DNA of 64,000 nucleotides from contig NZ_CAJYHX010000008.1 of NCBI RefSeq assembly GCF_913774285.1, positions 1 through 64,000 of the forward strand, given 5' to 3'. Below are positions 16,367-25,074 of this stretch, in pieces (the stretch's first letter is position 1; each line of letters starts with the position of its first letter). This DNA comes from an uncultured Sphingomonas sp. GTDB lineage: Bacteria; Pseudomonadota; Alphaproteobacteria; Sphingomonadales; Sphingomonadaceae. Under the pieces are notes generated by a model. The model searched no databases, was not told where the DNA came from, and saw nothing but the letters and a program-made list of their open reading frames with translations. The translations under genes were made by a program, and so were the position numbers.

Positions 16367-17851
16367 GTGGACCGGAATCACATTCTCGCGATCGATCAGG
16401 GCACGACCTCGACGCGCAGCGTGATCTTCGATTCCGCCGGCCGCCGCGTCGCCACCGCGCAGACCGAGTTCGAGCAGCACTATCCCGACCAGGGCTGGGT
16501 CGAGCATGATCCCGAGACGATCTGGCGCGATGCGCTGACCACCGCGCGCGAGGCGCTGCTAAAGAGCAGCGTCGGGGTGGCGAGCATCGCCGCGATCGGC
16601 ATCACCAACCAGCGCGAGACGACGCTGGTCTGGGACCGCGTCACCGGCGCGCCGATCCACCGCGCCATCGTCTGGCAGGATCGCCGCACCGCCGAGCGCT
16701 GCCACGAGCTGAAGGCAGAGGGCGCCGAACGCGAGGTACGGGCCCGCACCGGACTGTTGGTCGACCCCTATTTCTCGGCGACCAAGCTCGGCTGGATCCT
16801 CGACCATGTGCCCGGCGCGCGGGCACGGGCCGAGCGCGGCGAACTGGCTTTCGGCACGATCGACAGCTTCCTGCTCTGGCGGCTGACCAAGGGGGCGGTG
16901 CACGCGACCGACGTGACCAATGCGTCCCGCACCTCGCTGTTCAACATCCATACGGGCGCGTGGGACCCCGAGCTGTGCCGGCTATTCGGCATCCCGATGG
17001 CGCTGCTGCCCGAAGTGCATGACAACGCCCATGTCTATGGGACGACCGATCCCGAATGGTTCGGCCTGCCCATCCCGATCGCCGGGATGGCGGGGGACCA
17101 GCAGGCGGCGCTGTTCGGCCAGTGCTGCTTCGCGCCGGGCACCGCCAAGTCGACCTATGGTACCGGCTGCTTCCTGCTGCTGAACACCGGCGACAAGGCC
17201 GTCGCCTCGGAGCATCGGATGCTCACCACCCCCGCCTATCGGATCAACGGCCGGACATCCTACGCGCTGGAAGGCTCGATCTTCGTGGCGGGGGCGGCGA
17301 TCAAGTGGCTGCGCGACGGGATCGGCGTGATTACCCATGCCCGCCAGACCAACGACATGGCGACGCGCGTGTCCGACAGCCACGGCGTCTACATGGTCCC
17401 GGCGTTCGTCGGCCTCGGTGCGCCGCACTGGGACCCCGAGGCGCGCGGCGCGATCTTCGGGCTGACGCTCAGCGCCACCCAGGCCCATCTCGCCCGCGCG
17501 GCCCTCGAGGCGGTCGCCTACCAGACCTACGATCTCGTCGCGGCGATGGTGCAGGACGGCGGCGTGCGACCGGCGATGCTGCGGGTCGACGGCGGCATGG
17601 CGGCGAACGACTGGCTATGTCGGTTCCTGGCGGACATCCTCGACGTCGCGGTCGAGCGGCCGGACGATCTGGAAACAACCGCACGCGGCGCCGCCTTCCA
17701 TGCCGGCCTCGCGGTAGGGCTGTGGTCGGGGCTGGACGAGCTCTCGGCGATCTGGTCGCGGCAGGCCTGTTTCGAGCCGGCGATGGAGGCCGGGCATCGC
17801 ACGACGCTGCTGGCCGGATGGCACGACGCCCTACGGCGGACGCTGGGGTAA
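16367..17851 (+). CDS. glpK: Glycerol kinase
   Basis: A 494-residue FGGY kinase that phosphorylates glycerol with ATP. The N-terminus reads HILAIDQGTTSTRSVIFD; GLTLSATQAHLARAALE and LRVDGGMAANDWLCRFLADI match the two FGGY signatures. The GTG at 16367 was chosen because GGGAGAGG lies 5 nt upstream; an in-frame ATG at 16352 has only operator-like sequence before it. The length matches the family. It is divergent from glpD-glpR, giving a complete glycerol to DHAP route apart from an obvious glycerol facilitator. Confidence 0.95.
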   Translation: MDRNHILAIDQGTTSTRSVIFDSAGRRVATAQTEFEQHYPDQGWVEHDPETIWRDALTTAREALLKSSVGVASIAAIGITNQRETTLVWDRVTGAPIHRAIVWQDRRTAERCHELKAEGAEREVRARTGLLVDPYFSATKLGWILDHVPGARARAERGELAFGTIDSFLLWRLTKGAVHATDVTNASRTSLFNIHTGAWDPELCRLFGIPMALLPEVHDNAHVYGTTDPEWFGLPIPIAGMAGDQQAALFGQCCFAPGTAKSTYGTGCFLLLNTGDKAVASEHRMLTTPAYRINGRTSYALEGSIFVAGAAIKWLRDGIGVITHARQTNDMATRVSDSHGVYMVPAFVGLGAPHWDPEARGAIFGLTLSATQAHLARAALEAVAYQTYDLVAAMVQDGGVRPAMLRVDGGMAANDWLCRFLADILDVAVERPDDLETTARGAAFHAGLAVGLWSGLDELSAIWSRQACFEPAMEAGHRTTLLAGWHDALRRTLG

Positions 17852-17862
17852 TCCGTCTTCCT

Positions 17863-17891
17863 TAGCCCCTCCCCTGAAGCGGGAGGGGCTA
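17863..17891 (+). terminator. GC-rich hairpin after glpK
   Basis: A perfect 11-bp inverted repeat (TAGCCCCTCCC / GGGAGGGGCTA) with a CTGAAGC loop, 12 bp past the glpK stop and without a T-run. The same stem occurs in the repeat at 18776-18891, so it is probably a solitary copy of that dispersed palindrome serving as a transcript end. Confidence 0.5.
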
Positions 17892-17941
17892 GTGCTCGCC
17901 CCCCTTGCATTTCCCGACGACTCCACCTAACACTGAACCAC

Positions 17942-18304
17942 ATGGTTCAGTATAGCAGCGCCGCGCTGGATGCGTCGTTCGCCGCGCTCTCCGATGCCAC
18001 GCGTCGCGGCATATTGGAGCGGCTCGGGCAGCAGGAAAGCTCGGTCTCTGCGCTCGCCGATGCGTTCGACATGACCCTTACCGGCATGAAGAAGCATATC
18101 GCCGTGCTGGAGCAGGCGGGTCTCGTCACCACCGAAAAGGTCGGACGGGTCCGGACCTGCCGGCTGGGCGGCCGGGGCCTGTGGGCCGAAGCCGCCTGGA
18201 TCGACGGCGTACAGCAGCTTTGGGATGCGCGGTTCGACGCGCTGGACGGAGTCGTAGAGCAACTCAAACGCAAGGAGCAGTCGGATGGGCCTGAGCATGC
18301 ATGA
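17942..18304 (+). CDS. ArsR-type winged-helix regulator
   Basis: A 120-residue ArsR/SmtB-fold repressor. FAALSDATRRGILERL and the recognition helix region MTLTGMKKHIAVLEQAGLV are typical of the metal-independent subgroup that is paired with AHSA1/SRPBCC genes. No CxC metal site is present. Its 3' end overlaps the SRPBCC gene by 20 bp, and it begins just after its own start-proximal TGAACCACATGGTTCA palindrome, a plausible autoregulatory site. Confidence 0.85.
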   Translation: MVQYSSAALDASFAALSDATRRGILERLGQQESSVSALADAFDMTLTGMKKHIAVLEQAGLVTTEKVGRVRTCRLGGRGLWAEAAWIDGVQQLWDARFDALDGVVEQLKRKEQSDGPEHA

Positions 18305-18770
18305 CACCGCCTCGCCGCGGACCAAGGTGGAGCGTACCTCGGACGTGGACCTGGTCGTCCGACGGACCTTCGACGCCCCTGCCCACCTCGTCTTCCAGGC
18401 CTGGAGCGATGCGACGCTGTTCCGCCGCTGGTGGGTGCCCGCGTCCGCGCCCGTCCGCCTGCGGACCTGCGAGATGGATGTGCGGACCGGCGGCAGCTAC
18501 CGGCTCGAATTCGGCGCCGACGAAGGGCCGGTGCACGCGTTTTTCGGCCGCTATGTCGAGGTCGTGGCGAACGAGAAGATCGTCTGGACCAACGAGGAAA
18601 GCGACGATGGCGCGCTGACTACGGTCACCTTCGAGGAGACCGACGGCAAGACGCTGGTCACCTATCATGACCGGCACGGATCGAAGGAGTCGCTCGACGA
18701 CGCGTTCGAGGGGATGGAAGGCGGAATCTTCGAACAGTTCGACCAACTCGCGACGGTGGTCGAGGGGTGA
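18285..18770 (+). CDS. SRPBCC/AHSA1-domain protein
   Basis: A 161-residue START-like fold protein. VVRRTFDAPAHLVFQAW, RRWWVP and the C-terminal GMEGGIFEQFDQL are family hallmarks. An AAGGAG ribosome site 7 nt before the ATG supports this start inside the end of the upstream regulator gene. Such ArsR/SRPBCC pairs are common in proteobacteria; the ligand and role are generally unknown, and nothing here specifies them. Confidence 0.85.
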   Translation: MGLSMHDTASPRTKVERTSDVDLVVRRTFDAPAHLVFQAWSDATLFRRWWVPASAPVRLRTCEMDVRTGGSYRLEFGADEGPVHAFFGRYVEVVANEKIVWTNEESDDGALTTVTFEETDGKTLVTYHDRHGSKESLDDAFEGMEGGIFEQFDQLATVVEG

Positions 18771-18775
18771 CAGGA

Positions 18776-18891
18776 CTTAAGCCCCTCCTCCTTGGAGGAG
18801 GGGTTGGGGGTGAAGGGATTCCAGAACGTCCGTTGGGCTCGGTGAGACACTGCCCCACCCCAAACCCCTCCCCTGAAGGGGAGGGGCTTAG
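18776..18891. repeat. MITE-like palindromic element
   Basis: About 116 bp between two convergent genes, bounded by an 11-bp terminal inverted repeat TAAGCCCCTCC (18778-18788) / GGAGGGGCTTA (18880-18890). It contains two internal hairpins and a CCCCACCCC / GGGGTTGGGG pair. It shares AGCCCCTCCCCTGAAG with the hairpin after glpK. It may act as a bidirectional terminator for both flanking genes. Confidence 0.6.
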
Positions 18892-18900
18892 ACGCGTACC

Positions 18901-20358
18901 CTACAGCGTCAGCGCGAACTTCAGCCCGAGCACGCCGACATCCTTGGCGTTCTTCACGCCGCCCGGCTGGTGGATCCACTGGACATTGGGCTGCACTACC
19001 AGCCATTCGGTCGGCGAGACGCTGTAGTAGAGCTCCGCCGCATATTCCGCATCGCGCGCCGGCTTGCCCGCCAGGCGATCCGCAGTGTCGATCCGACCAT
19101 TCACATTGGTCCGCGCGACCGCAAGCCCGATCACGTCGCCCGGCAGGCTCGGCGCGAGCCCCTTGTAGAATAGCCCGACCGACACCTGGTTGTCGGTCAG
19201 CGACGTCGCGCGATCTGCGAAGGTGACATTGGCGAACATGCTGAAGCCGGTCAGCGAGCGCCCATCCTTCGAGGTGCCGGTCAGCTGCTGCTGGACGCTG
19301 GCGAATACGCCGTAGCGGCTCGAATGCTGGAGCGGCGCGAGGCCGGTCACCGCGCGCGGCTGGCGGTTGATGTCGAGCACCAGATCGTCGCCGTCCGCGG
19401 TCGAGACCCAGCCGCCCAGCTTGTACGAACCGACGCGCCCCTCGTCGCCACCACGCGTCCAGCCGATCTCGGCGGGCACCAGCACGCCGGTCGCGCCCTT
19501 GAAATGGCCGATGAAGAAGCTGCTCTCCAGGTTGCGCGGGTTCACCTCATAGGCGCCGCCCTGGACGTAGATGCCGGGCGCCACGTCGACATGGACGTTC
19601 GCGCCCCATTGGCTGACCGGCCAGTTGTACCAGTAATCGCCGACGAGATTGCCCGACTGCGCGCCGCAGAAGCTCAGATTCTGGAAATGGCAGGAGAAGA
19701 CCGCGAAATCCTCGCCCGGATTGGTGCGGCCCAGCTTCACTTCCACCTTGTCGCCCAGCTTCTGCTGAAGCCAGAGCTGGGTCACGCGTACGGTCTGGCC
19801 GCGGCCATAGACTTCCTGCACCTGCTGCAGCGCGCCGAGGCCGGCGGTGGTGGTCAGGTCGATGCCGCGCCGCCAGGTGACGGTGCCCTGCAGCGCCGCC
19901 CCACCCCAGCCGACCAGCTTGTCGAGGTCGAGCAGCGCGCCGACGTCGAACTGGCCGGTCTCGGCCACCAGGCTGCGATCGCCGCCGGTGAAGTTGTAGG
20001 CGGTTTCCGAGGCATAGCGCGCCGACAGGCCGATGCCACGCTCGCCCATGCGGGTGCGGATCTCCTGCCAGTCGCCGATCAGCCCCGGCGGCGGCGAACT
20101 CTGCGTATCACCGGCAAGAGACGAAGGCGACGGATCGCGCGGATGCAGCGCGTGGCTGCGGGCGCGGCGCTGGGTATCGGCGCGCGGGCCGGAACCGGCA
20201 TCTTCCTGCGTCGCGTCGGGCTTGGGCTTGTTGAGTTCGTCCGCTGGCGGCGGCGGAGCGCCGACGTCCACCTGCTGTGCAACCGCCGGCGCTACCGTGC
20301 CGAACGCCATGATTGCGAGCAGGGCCCCCTGCCCTACGCGCCAACTCCCACGCTTCAT
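18901..20358 (-). CDS. OprB-family carbohydrate-selective porin
   Basis: A 485-residue outer-membrane barrel with a signal peptide ending near AVAQQ, then a Pro-rich linker (about 25-90) and the OprB domain starting at GLIGDWQEIRTRMGERGIGLSARY. KLGRTNPGEDFA and WLVVQPNVQWIHQPGG are typical of the family. The start MKRGSWRVG at 20358 has AAGGAT upstream. Two Cys (FSCHFQNLSFCGAQ) could form a loop disulfide. It likely lets sugars cross the outer membrane. The AraC gene lies upstream on the same strand, but no direct operator is evident. Confidence 0.85.
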   Translation of the reverse strand: MKRGSWRVGQGALLAIMAFGTVAPAVAQQVDVGAPPPPADELNKPKPDATQEDAGSGPRADTQRRARSHALHPRDPSPSSLAGDTQSSPPPGLIGDWQEIRTRMGERGIGLSARYASETAYNFTGGDRSLVAETGQFDVGALLDLDKLVGWGGAALQGTVTWRRGIDLTTTAGLGALQQVQEVYGRGQTVRVTQLWLQQKLGDKVEVKLGRTNPGEDFAVFSCHFQNLSFCGAQSGNLVGDYWYNWPVSQWGANVHVDVAPGIYVQGGAYEVNPRNLESSFFIGHFKGATGVLVPAEIGWTRGGDEGRVGSYKLGGWVSTADGDDLVLDINRQPRAVTGLAPLQHSSRYGVFASVQQQLTGTSKDGRSLTGFSMFANVTFADRATSLTDNQVSVGLFYKGLAPSLPGDVIGLAVARTNVNGRIDTADRLAGKPARDAEYAAELYYSVSPTEWLVVQPNVQWIHQPGGVKNAKDVGVLGLKFALTL

Positions 20359-20523
20359 TGCATATCCTTTTATGTCGCGCCGCACCAAGCGCCGAGGGGC
20401 CATTTGGTTGCGTGGCATTGCAGGCCCGGCCAACAGGACCCGCGTTCCCCGCCGAATAGGGAGGCAACCCTCCAGCGCCTAGCCCCCTCGCGCAGAACCA
20501 TACGAACGGCTAGTGGCGCGGCG

Positions 20524-21603
20524 TCAGCCCGGGAGGCGTAGCGTCTCCATGGTGCGGATCCAGTGCGGCAGCAGCACGTCGCCCGCCCCGGCTTGGGGTG
20601 CCGCGAGCGGAATGTCCGCACCTGCCCGCGCCTCGCTGGGCGTGATTCCGAACGCCGCCTTGAACGCGCGCGAGAAGGTAGACCAGTCGCCAAAACCCCA
20701 GCCATAGGCGATCTCGGCGATCGACTTGCCGCGCTGTGCCGGATCGGCCAGGTCGCTCAGCACCCGTTCCAGCCGCTGCCGCCGAATGAAGTCGCCGATG
20801 CTGCCCAGCGGCGCGAAGGCACGGTAGAGCGACGCGCGCGACATGCCCATCGCCCGCGCCACCATGTCCGGCCCAAGCTCCGGATGCGCGAGGTTGGCCC
20901 GGATGAAGCGCTTGATCCGGAACAGCGCCGCCACCGCACCCGAAGCGCGGGGGCCGCCCTCCTGGGTGGTGGGCGCGATCAGCCCGCCCATCATCAACCC
21001 CGTCGCGCGCGCCACCGCCAGCGCATCGTCCGCGCCCGCCTGGGGCAGCCGCTCCACCAGCATCCGGGCATGTTCGCCCAGCAGCTGCGCCGCCAACGTC
21101 TCGCGGCGGAGCACCACCCCGTGCAGCCCGTCAAGGCGCGGCTCGTCCAGCCCCAACGCACCGTGGTGCACCACCATGCTGATATTCTCGCAGCCATCGG
21201 TGCGGGTGGCGAAGGGGCGGGTCATGTCGGCGATGCAGATGTCGCCGGGTCGGGTTACCGTGGCCTCGCCGTCGTGCAGCCGCACGTCGCCGCCGCGGGT
21301 GATGATCTGAACCAGCACCGCCTCGACGCCGGTCCGGGCCACCTTGCGGATGTCGCGGTCATAGTGGAACCCGGCGCCCCACATGCGCGAGCGGCCGATC
21401 AGCACCGGCCCGGCGTTGAACCCGTCGAGCCCTACGCTGAAGTCGCCGGACACCGCCTCACGCCGCGTGTCGAAGATCGGATCGACCGATTCGGCATAGG
21501 CGTCGAAGCGCAATTCGGGCGGCGCGTTCGAGACGTTGAAATATGGTACGCCTGGCGCCTCCGCCCGCACCCGCAAGTTCCGCTGTTCCTGCACCACCCC
21601 CAT
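20524..21603 (-). CDS. AraC-family transcriptional regulator
   Basis: A 359-residue activator. The N-terminal AraC-binding-like domain (about 30-200) includes PGDICIADMTRPF; the C-terminal double helix-turn-helix has MVARAMGMSRASLYRAF and IAEIAYGWGFGDWSTFSRAFKAAFGITPSEAR. It is on the same strand as the porin gene 165 bp downstream, so the porin is one candidate target. A 17-bp palindrome lies just upstream of its own start. Confidence 0.87.
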   Translation of the reverse strand: MGVVQEQRNLRVRAEAPGVPYFNVSNAPPELRFDAYAESVDPIFDTRREAVSGDFSVGLDGFNAGPVLIGRSRMWGAGFHYDRDIRKVARTGVEAVLVQIITRGGDVRLHDGEATVTRPGDICIADMTRPFATRTDGCENISMVVHHGALGLDEPRLDGLHGVVLRRETLAAQLLGEHARMLVERLPQAGADDALAVARATGLMMGGLIAPTTQEGGPRASGAVAALFRIKRFIRANLAHPELGPDMVARAMGMSRASLYRAFAPLGSIGDFIRRQRLERVLSDLADPAQRGKSIAEIAYGWGFGDWSTFSRAFKAAFGITPSEARAGADIPLAAPQAGAGDVLLPHWIRTMETLRLPG

Positions 21604-21618
21604 CTACCCCGTTTTTGT

Positions 21619-21635
21619 AACGCAAGCGTTGCGTT
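21619..21635. promoter_or_regulatory. Palindrome upstream of the AraC gene
   Basis: A perfect 7-bp inverted repeat AACGCAA / TTGCGTT with a GCG centre, 16 bp before the AraC start. The position suggests an autoregulatory operator; binding is not demonstrated. Confidence 0.4.
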
Positions 21636-21673
21636 TTCCACAGGATTGCCGTCCCAGCCGAGGACAGGGTGCG

Positions 21674-22600
21674 TTACGGGTCCGGACTTTCGGCCGTGAA
21701 GGGCGAGCAGCACGGCTTCGTCGCGGGCTTGAACTCCATCAATTCCACCCGCGTCCCGTCGGGATCGTAGAAGTTGGCTTGCCACTTGCCATCCAGGCCC
21801 ATTTGCGGGCCGTCATGCCGCGAGCTCAGCCGGTTCTCGCGGTAGAGCATGGTTACCGCCGCCTGCATGTTGACCACGCCGAGCGACAGATGATTGAGCA
21901 CGCCCAGCTGCCGCGCATCGACCTTGTCGGCCGACACGTCCGAGCCTTCGCCCACCATCATATATTCGAGCCAGTCACGCCCGTCGGGCAGCTGCTGCGA
22001 GACCCAGTCGACCTTGTCGTCGTGGAAGGCGCCGAACCAATAGGGGCGGAAGCCGAGCAGCGTGCGGTAGAAGCCGTCCTGCTTCGCGCGATCGTGCACC
22101 GCATGGCCGACATGGATGATCCGGCCGCTGATTGCGCCGTTCTCCGCCGTGGTGGCGCTGCTGCCCGGCTGGACGAACTGGACCGGGTTGCCCTCGGGAT
22201 CGTGGCCGCTGAACCATTGGTCGCCGCCTGCCCCGCGCTGCACCGGTGTAAGGTCACGGACGCCGTGGGCACTGAGCCAGGTTCGGAGCCGCGCGGCATC
22301 GGCGGTGACGTAGCCGACATGGGCGAGCATGCTCGGGCCATGATCCTTGGGCGCGGGCAGCACCTCGACGAACTGGCGCGGGCTGAAATAATAGCGGACG
22401 CCCGCCGGATCTTCCGGGTCGGCCCCCTTCCGCGCGCCGAGCACGACGCGGTAGAAATGATCGCTCGCCGCCATGTCGGTCGCATAGACCGCAAGGTGCG
22501 AAATGCCGGTGATCGGCGGCCGGCCCGCGTCCGGCGGCGCTGCGCCGATCATCGTCGCGGCAACCAGGCCGAGCGCGGTCAGCTTGCGGAACATCGGCAT
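21674..22600 (-). CDS. Exported two-module VOC (glyoxalase-fold) protein
   Basis: A 308-residue protein with a hydrophobic leader (MPMFRKLTALGLVAATMIGAA) suggesting export. Two tandem VOC modules follow: module 1 has SHLAVYATD and QFVEVLP, and module 2 has NHLSLGVVN and TRVELMEF, giving His/Glu metal-ligand candidates. HVGHAVHD and WLEYMMVG lie between. The ATG at 22600 has GGGAGAG upstream. VOC enzymes include dioxygenases, isomerases and glyoxalases. The substrate is unknown, and an exported member is less usual than a cytoplasmic one. Confidence 0.75.
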   Translation of the reverse strand: MPMFRKLTALGLVAATMIGAAPPDAGRPPITGISHLAVYATDMAASDHFYRVVLGARKGADPEDPAGVRYYFSPRQFVEVLPAPKDHGPSMLAHVGYVTADAARLRTWLSAHGVRDLTPVQRGAGGDQWFSGHDPEGNPVQFVQPGSSATTAENGAISGRIIHVGHAVHDRAKQDGFYRTLLGFRPYWFGAFHDDKVDWVSQQLPDGRDWLEYMMVGEGSDVSADKVDARQLGVLNHLSLGVVNMQAAVTMLYRENRLSSRHDGPQMGLDGKWQANFYDPDGTRVELMEFKPATKPCCSPFTAESPDP

Positions 22601-22667
22601 CGTGTCTCTCCCGGGCGGCGATGCTTTCGATCGCCTTTCCAGGAGCATAGCACGCCCGTGCCGCGTG

Positions 22668-23675
22668 TCACCGGGGGTTCGGCGCGGGCCCGGTGCTGGC
22701 GCGGCGGATCAGTTCATGGGCGAGCGTCAGCTGCCGCTCGATCGGCTCGATGCCGCGCAGGATGCCGACCAGCACCTCGACCGCGCGCCCGCCGATCATT
22801 CCCTTGGGCTGCGCGATGGTGGTGAGCGCCGGATGGAAGAAGCGCGCGAGCGGCAGGTCGTCGAAACCGATCACCGAGACGTCTCCCGGGCAGGACAGCC
22901 CCGCCGCCCCCACCGCGCTGATCGCGCCAAGCGCCATCTCGTCGCTGAAGCAGAACAGCGCGGTCACGCCTTCCGCGATCAGCGCGCGGGCAGCGCGGTG
23001 GGCGGAGTCGGCGCCATAGTCGCCTTCGCGCAGGTGCAGCCGGTCCTTGAGGCCGTGGCGATCGGCCGCGCGCAGCACGCCAGCCAAGCGGTCGCGGCTG
23101 ATCGGGCTGATCGGCGGTCCGGTGATGATGCCGATCGCGCGGTGGCCGAGCTCGACCAGATGCTCGATCGCGTCGGCACTCCCGGCCGCATTGTCGATAT
23201 GCACGCTCGGAACGCCGATCTCGGGGCTGTACTCGCAGCCGTTGACGATCGGGGCCGAGGCCCCTTCCCGGGCGACCAGCGCCTCTAAACTCGCCGGCAG
23301 TCGGTGCCCGAGGAACACCAGCCCGTCGACCTCGCGGCGCGACAGCATCTCGGCATATTGGTCCTCGACCTCGGGATCGTGCCGGGTATCCCCCAGCACC
23401 ACCGCATAGCCGGCGTCGCGCGCCGCTTCCTCCGCGCCGCGGATGACGCTGGCGAAGAAGGGGTTGGAGATATCCGGCACGGTCAGCAGGATCTTGGCGG
23501 CGCGCAGCGTACGCAGCGTCCGCGCCGCGACATTGGGCCGATAGTCGAGCGCCTCGACCACCTCCATCACCCGCGCCCGCGTCGCTTCCGCCACCCGCCC
23601 CGGCTGGCTGAGCACGCGCGACACCGTGGCGGTGGAAACGCCCGCGGCCGCGGCGACTTCGATAATCGTAGCCAT
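22668..23675 (-). CDS. LacI-family transcriptional regulator
   Basis: A 335-residue repressor. The N-terminal helix-turn-helix is IIEVAAAAGVSTATVSRVLS followed by the hinge helix (NVAARTLRTLR), then a periplasmic-binding-protein-like effector domain (from LLTVPDISNPFF, with VIGFDDLPLARFFHPALTTI). The start MATIIEVA at 23675 is the only one consistent with the family; the open frame to 24140 is overlap with the divergent transporter. It faces the nine-gene sugar operon across a 175-bp gap that contains a matching palindrome, so it almost certainly controls that operon. Confidence 0.92.
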   Translation of the reverse strand: MATIIEVAAAAGVSTATVSRVLSQPGRVAEATRARVMEVVEALDYRPNVAARTLRTLRAAKILLTVPDISNPFFASVIRGAEEAARDAGYAVVLGDTRHDPEVEDQYAEMLSRREVDGLVFLGHRLPASLEALVAREGASAPIVNGCEYSPEIGVPSVHIDNAAGSADAIEHLVELGHRAIGIITGPPISPISRDRLAGVLRAADRHGLKDRLHLREGDYGADSAHRAARALIAEGVTALFCFSDEMALGAISAVGAAGLSCPGDVSVIGFDDLPLARFFHPALTTIAQPKGMIGGRAVEVLVGILRGIEPIERQLTLAHELIRRASTGPAPNPR

Positions 23676-23720
23676 GCAGATATCTTTGTAGCGTGCGACG
23701 CGCCGTGTCGAGCCCCGCGA

Positions 23721-23736
23721 ATGTAATCCTTTACAT
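23721..23736. promoter_or_regulatory. Candidate LacI-type operator and promoter
   Basis: ATGTAA-TCCT-TTACAT is a perfect 6-bp inverted repeat with the even symmetry and size typical of LacI-family operators. TTTACA inside it could serve as a -35 box, with TAGGCT 17 nt later as a weak -10 for the operon, so a bound repressor would block transcription. It lies 46 bp from the regulator start and 115 bp from the transporter start. Confidence 0.6.
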
Positions 23737-23762
23737 CGTATCCGGCTCTGCATAGGCTGCGA

Positions 23763-23812
23763 TTCGAACAGCGGCAAAGCCGCATTGGTCGAAGAGCGGC
23801 ACAGCCGCGCGG
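23763..23812. repeat. Two tandem hairpin-forming repeats in the operon leader
   Basis: Two imperfect 25-bp units lie head to tail. Each contains a GCGGC-NNN-GCCGC hairpin (23771-23783 and 23796-23808) preceded by TTCGAA/GTCGAA. They fall in the probable 5' untranslated leader and could affect message stability or translation. Confidence 0.5.
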
Positions 23813-23850
23813 GGGAGAGGAAGCGCATGGTCGCTGCTGGAGGGATCACC

Positions 23851-25074
23851 ATGAACAGCACGCAGCCGGTATCGGGATTGCTCACGGGGCGGCTCAGCGC
23901 CTTGATGTTCATGCAGTTCTTCGTCTGGGGTGCATGGAACGTCACGCTGGGTCTGGTGATGCAGACCGTCGGCGTCGGCAGCCTGATCGCCAATGCCTTT
24001 TCGGTCGGCCCGATCGCCTCGATCGTCGGCTCGTTCCTGCTCGGCATGGCGGCTGCGCGATTCCTCAGCCCCAAGATGCTGATGGTGGTGCTCCACCTGG
24101 TCGGCGGCGTGCTGCTCTTCATCCTGCCGACGCTGCTCACCCCGGAGCACGGCGCCAGCTTCGTCTGGCTGCTGCTCGGCTACATGATCCTCTACATGCC
24201 GACCGTGGGCCTCGCGAACACCATCGCGCTCAAGAGCTTCGGCGAGCGCGTCGACCGCTTTCCCTTCGTCCGCGCCTTCGGCACGCTGGGCTGGATCGTC
24301 GCCGGGCTGATCATCGGCTGGGCGCACCTCTCCGCCAGCCCGCAGATCTTCCAGGTGGCGGGCGTCGTCTCGCTCGCGCTGGGTCTCTACAGCATCACCC
24401 TGCCCAATGTTCAGCCCGATGCGCCGCAGGGCAAGAGCCTGGTCGCCGAGGTGTTCTGCACCGAAGCCTTCGGGCTGATGCGCAACCGCTCCTTCCTGAT
24501 CTTCATCCTCTGCGCGACGCTGATCTCGATCCCGCTGGCGATGTACTACGCCTATGCCTCGCCGTACGTGGGCGCGGCGGGGATCGAGAATGTCGGCGGC
24601 ACGCTGGCGATCGGGCAGATGTCCGAGCTCGTCTTCATGTTCTCGATGCCCTGGCTCTATCGCCGCTTCGGGGTGAAGCCGCTGCTGCTGGTCGGCATGG
24701 TCGCCTGGGCGCTACGCTACGCGCTGTTCGCGATCGGCGATGGCGGCGCGGGGATCTGGGCGATCTATCTCGGCGTCGCGCTGCACGGCGTGTGCTACGA
24801 CTTCTTCTTCGTCGCCGGCGCCATCTACACCGGCACCATCGCGACGCCCAAGGGCGTCAACGCGCAGGCGCAGGGCATGCTGACGCTGTTCACCTACGGC
24901 GTGGGCATGCTGCTCGGCTCGCAGATCGGCGGCCTACTCTATGCGCAGCTGCCGGCCAATGCGACCGTCGCCGACTGGCACCATCTCTGGTGGTATCCTG
25001 CGATCGCCGCGGCGGTGATTGCGCTCCTCTTCCAGTTCACCTTCAAGAACAACCGTAACGAGGTGCAGGCATGA
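23851..25074 (+). CDS. MFS transporter, nucleoside/sugar:H+ symporter (NupG/XapB)-like
   Basis: A 407-residue inner-membrane permease with 12 predicted helices. MQFFVWGAWNVTLG near the N-terminus, GYMILYMPTVGLANTIAL and the loop RVDRFPFVRAFGTLGWIVAGL resemble the nucleoside:H+ symporter group. Several transporters of this group sit in sugar operons and carry sugars rather than nucleosides. The ATG at 23851 has GGAGGG upstream; earlier ATGs lie in the leader. It is the first gene of the operon and overlaps the next gene by ATGA, so it probably imports the product made in the periplasm. Confidence 0.82.
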   Translation: MNSTQPVSGLLTGRLSALMFMQFFVWGAWNVTLGLVMQTVGVGSLIANAFSVGPIASIVGSFLLGMAAARFLSPKMLMVVLHLVGGVLLFILPTLLTPEHGASFVWLLLGYMILYMPTVGLANTIALKSFGERVDRFPFVRAFGTLGWIVAGLIIGWAHLSASPQIFQVAGVVSLALGLYSITLPNVQPDAPQGKSLVAEVFCTEAFGLMRNRSFLIFILCATLISIPLAMYYAYASPYVGAAGIENVGGTLAIGQMSELVFMFSMPWLYRRFGVKPLLLVGMVAWALRYALFAIGDGGAGIWAIYLGVALHGVCYDFFFVAGAIYTGTIATPKGVNAQAQGMLTLFTYGVGMLLGSQIGGLLYAQLPANATVADWHHLWWYPAIAAAVIALLFQFTFKNNRNEVQA

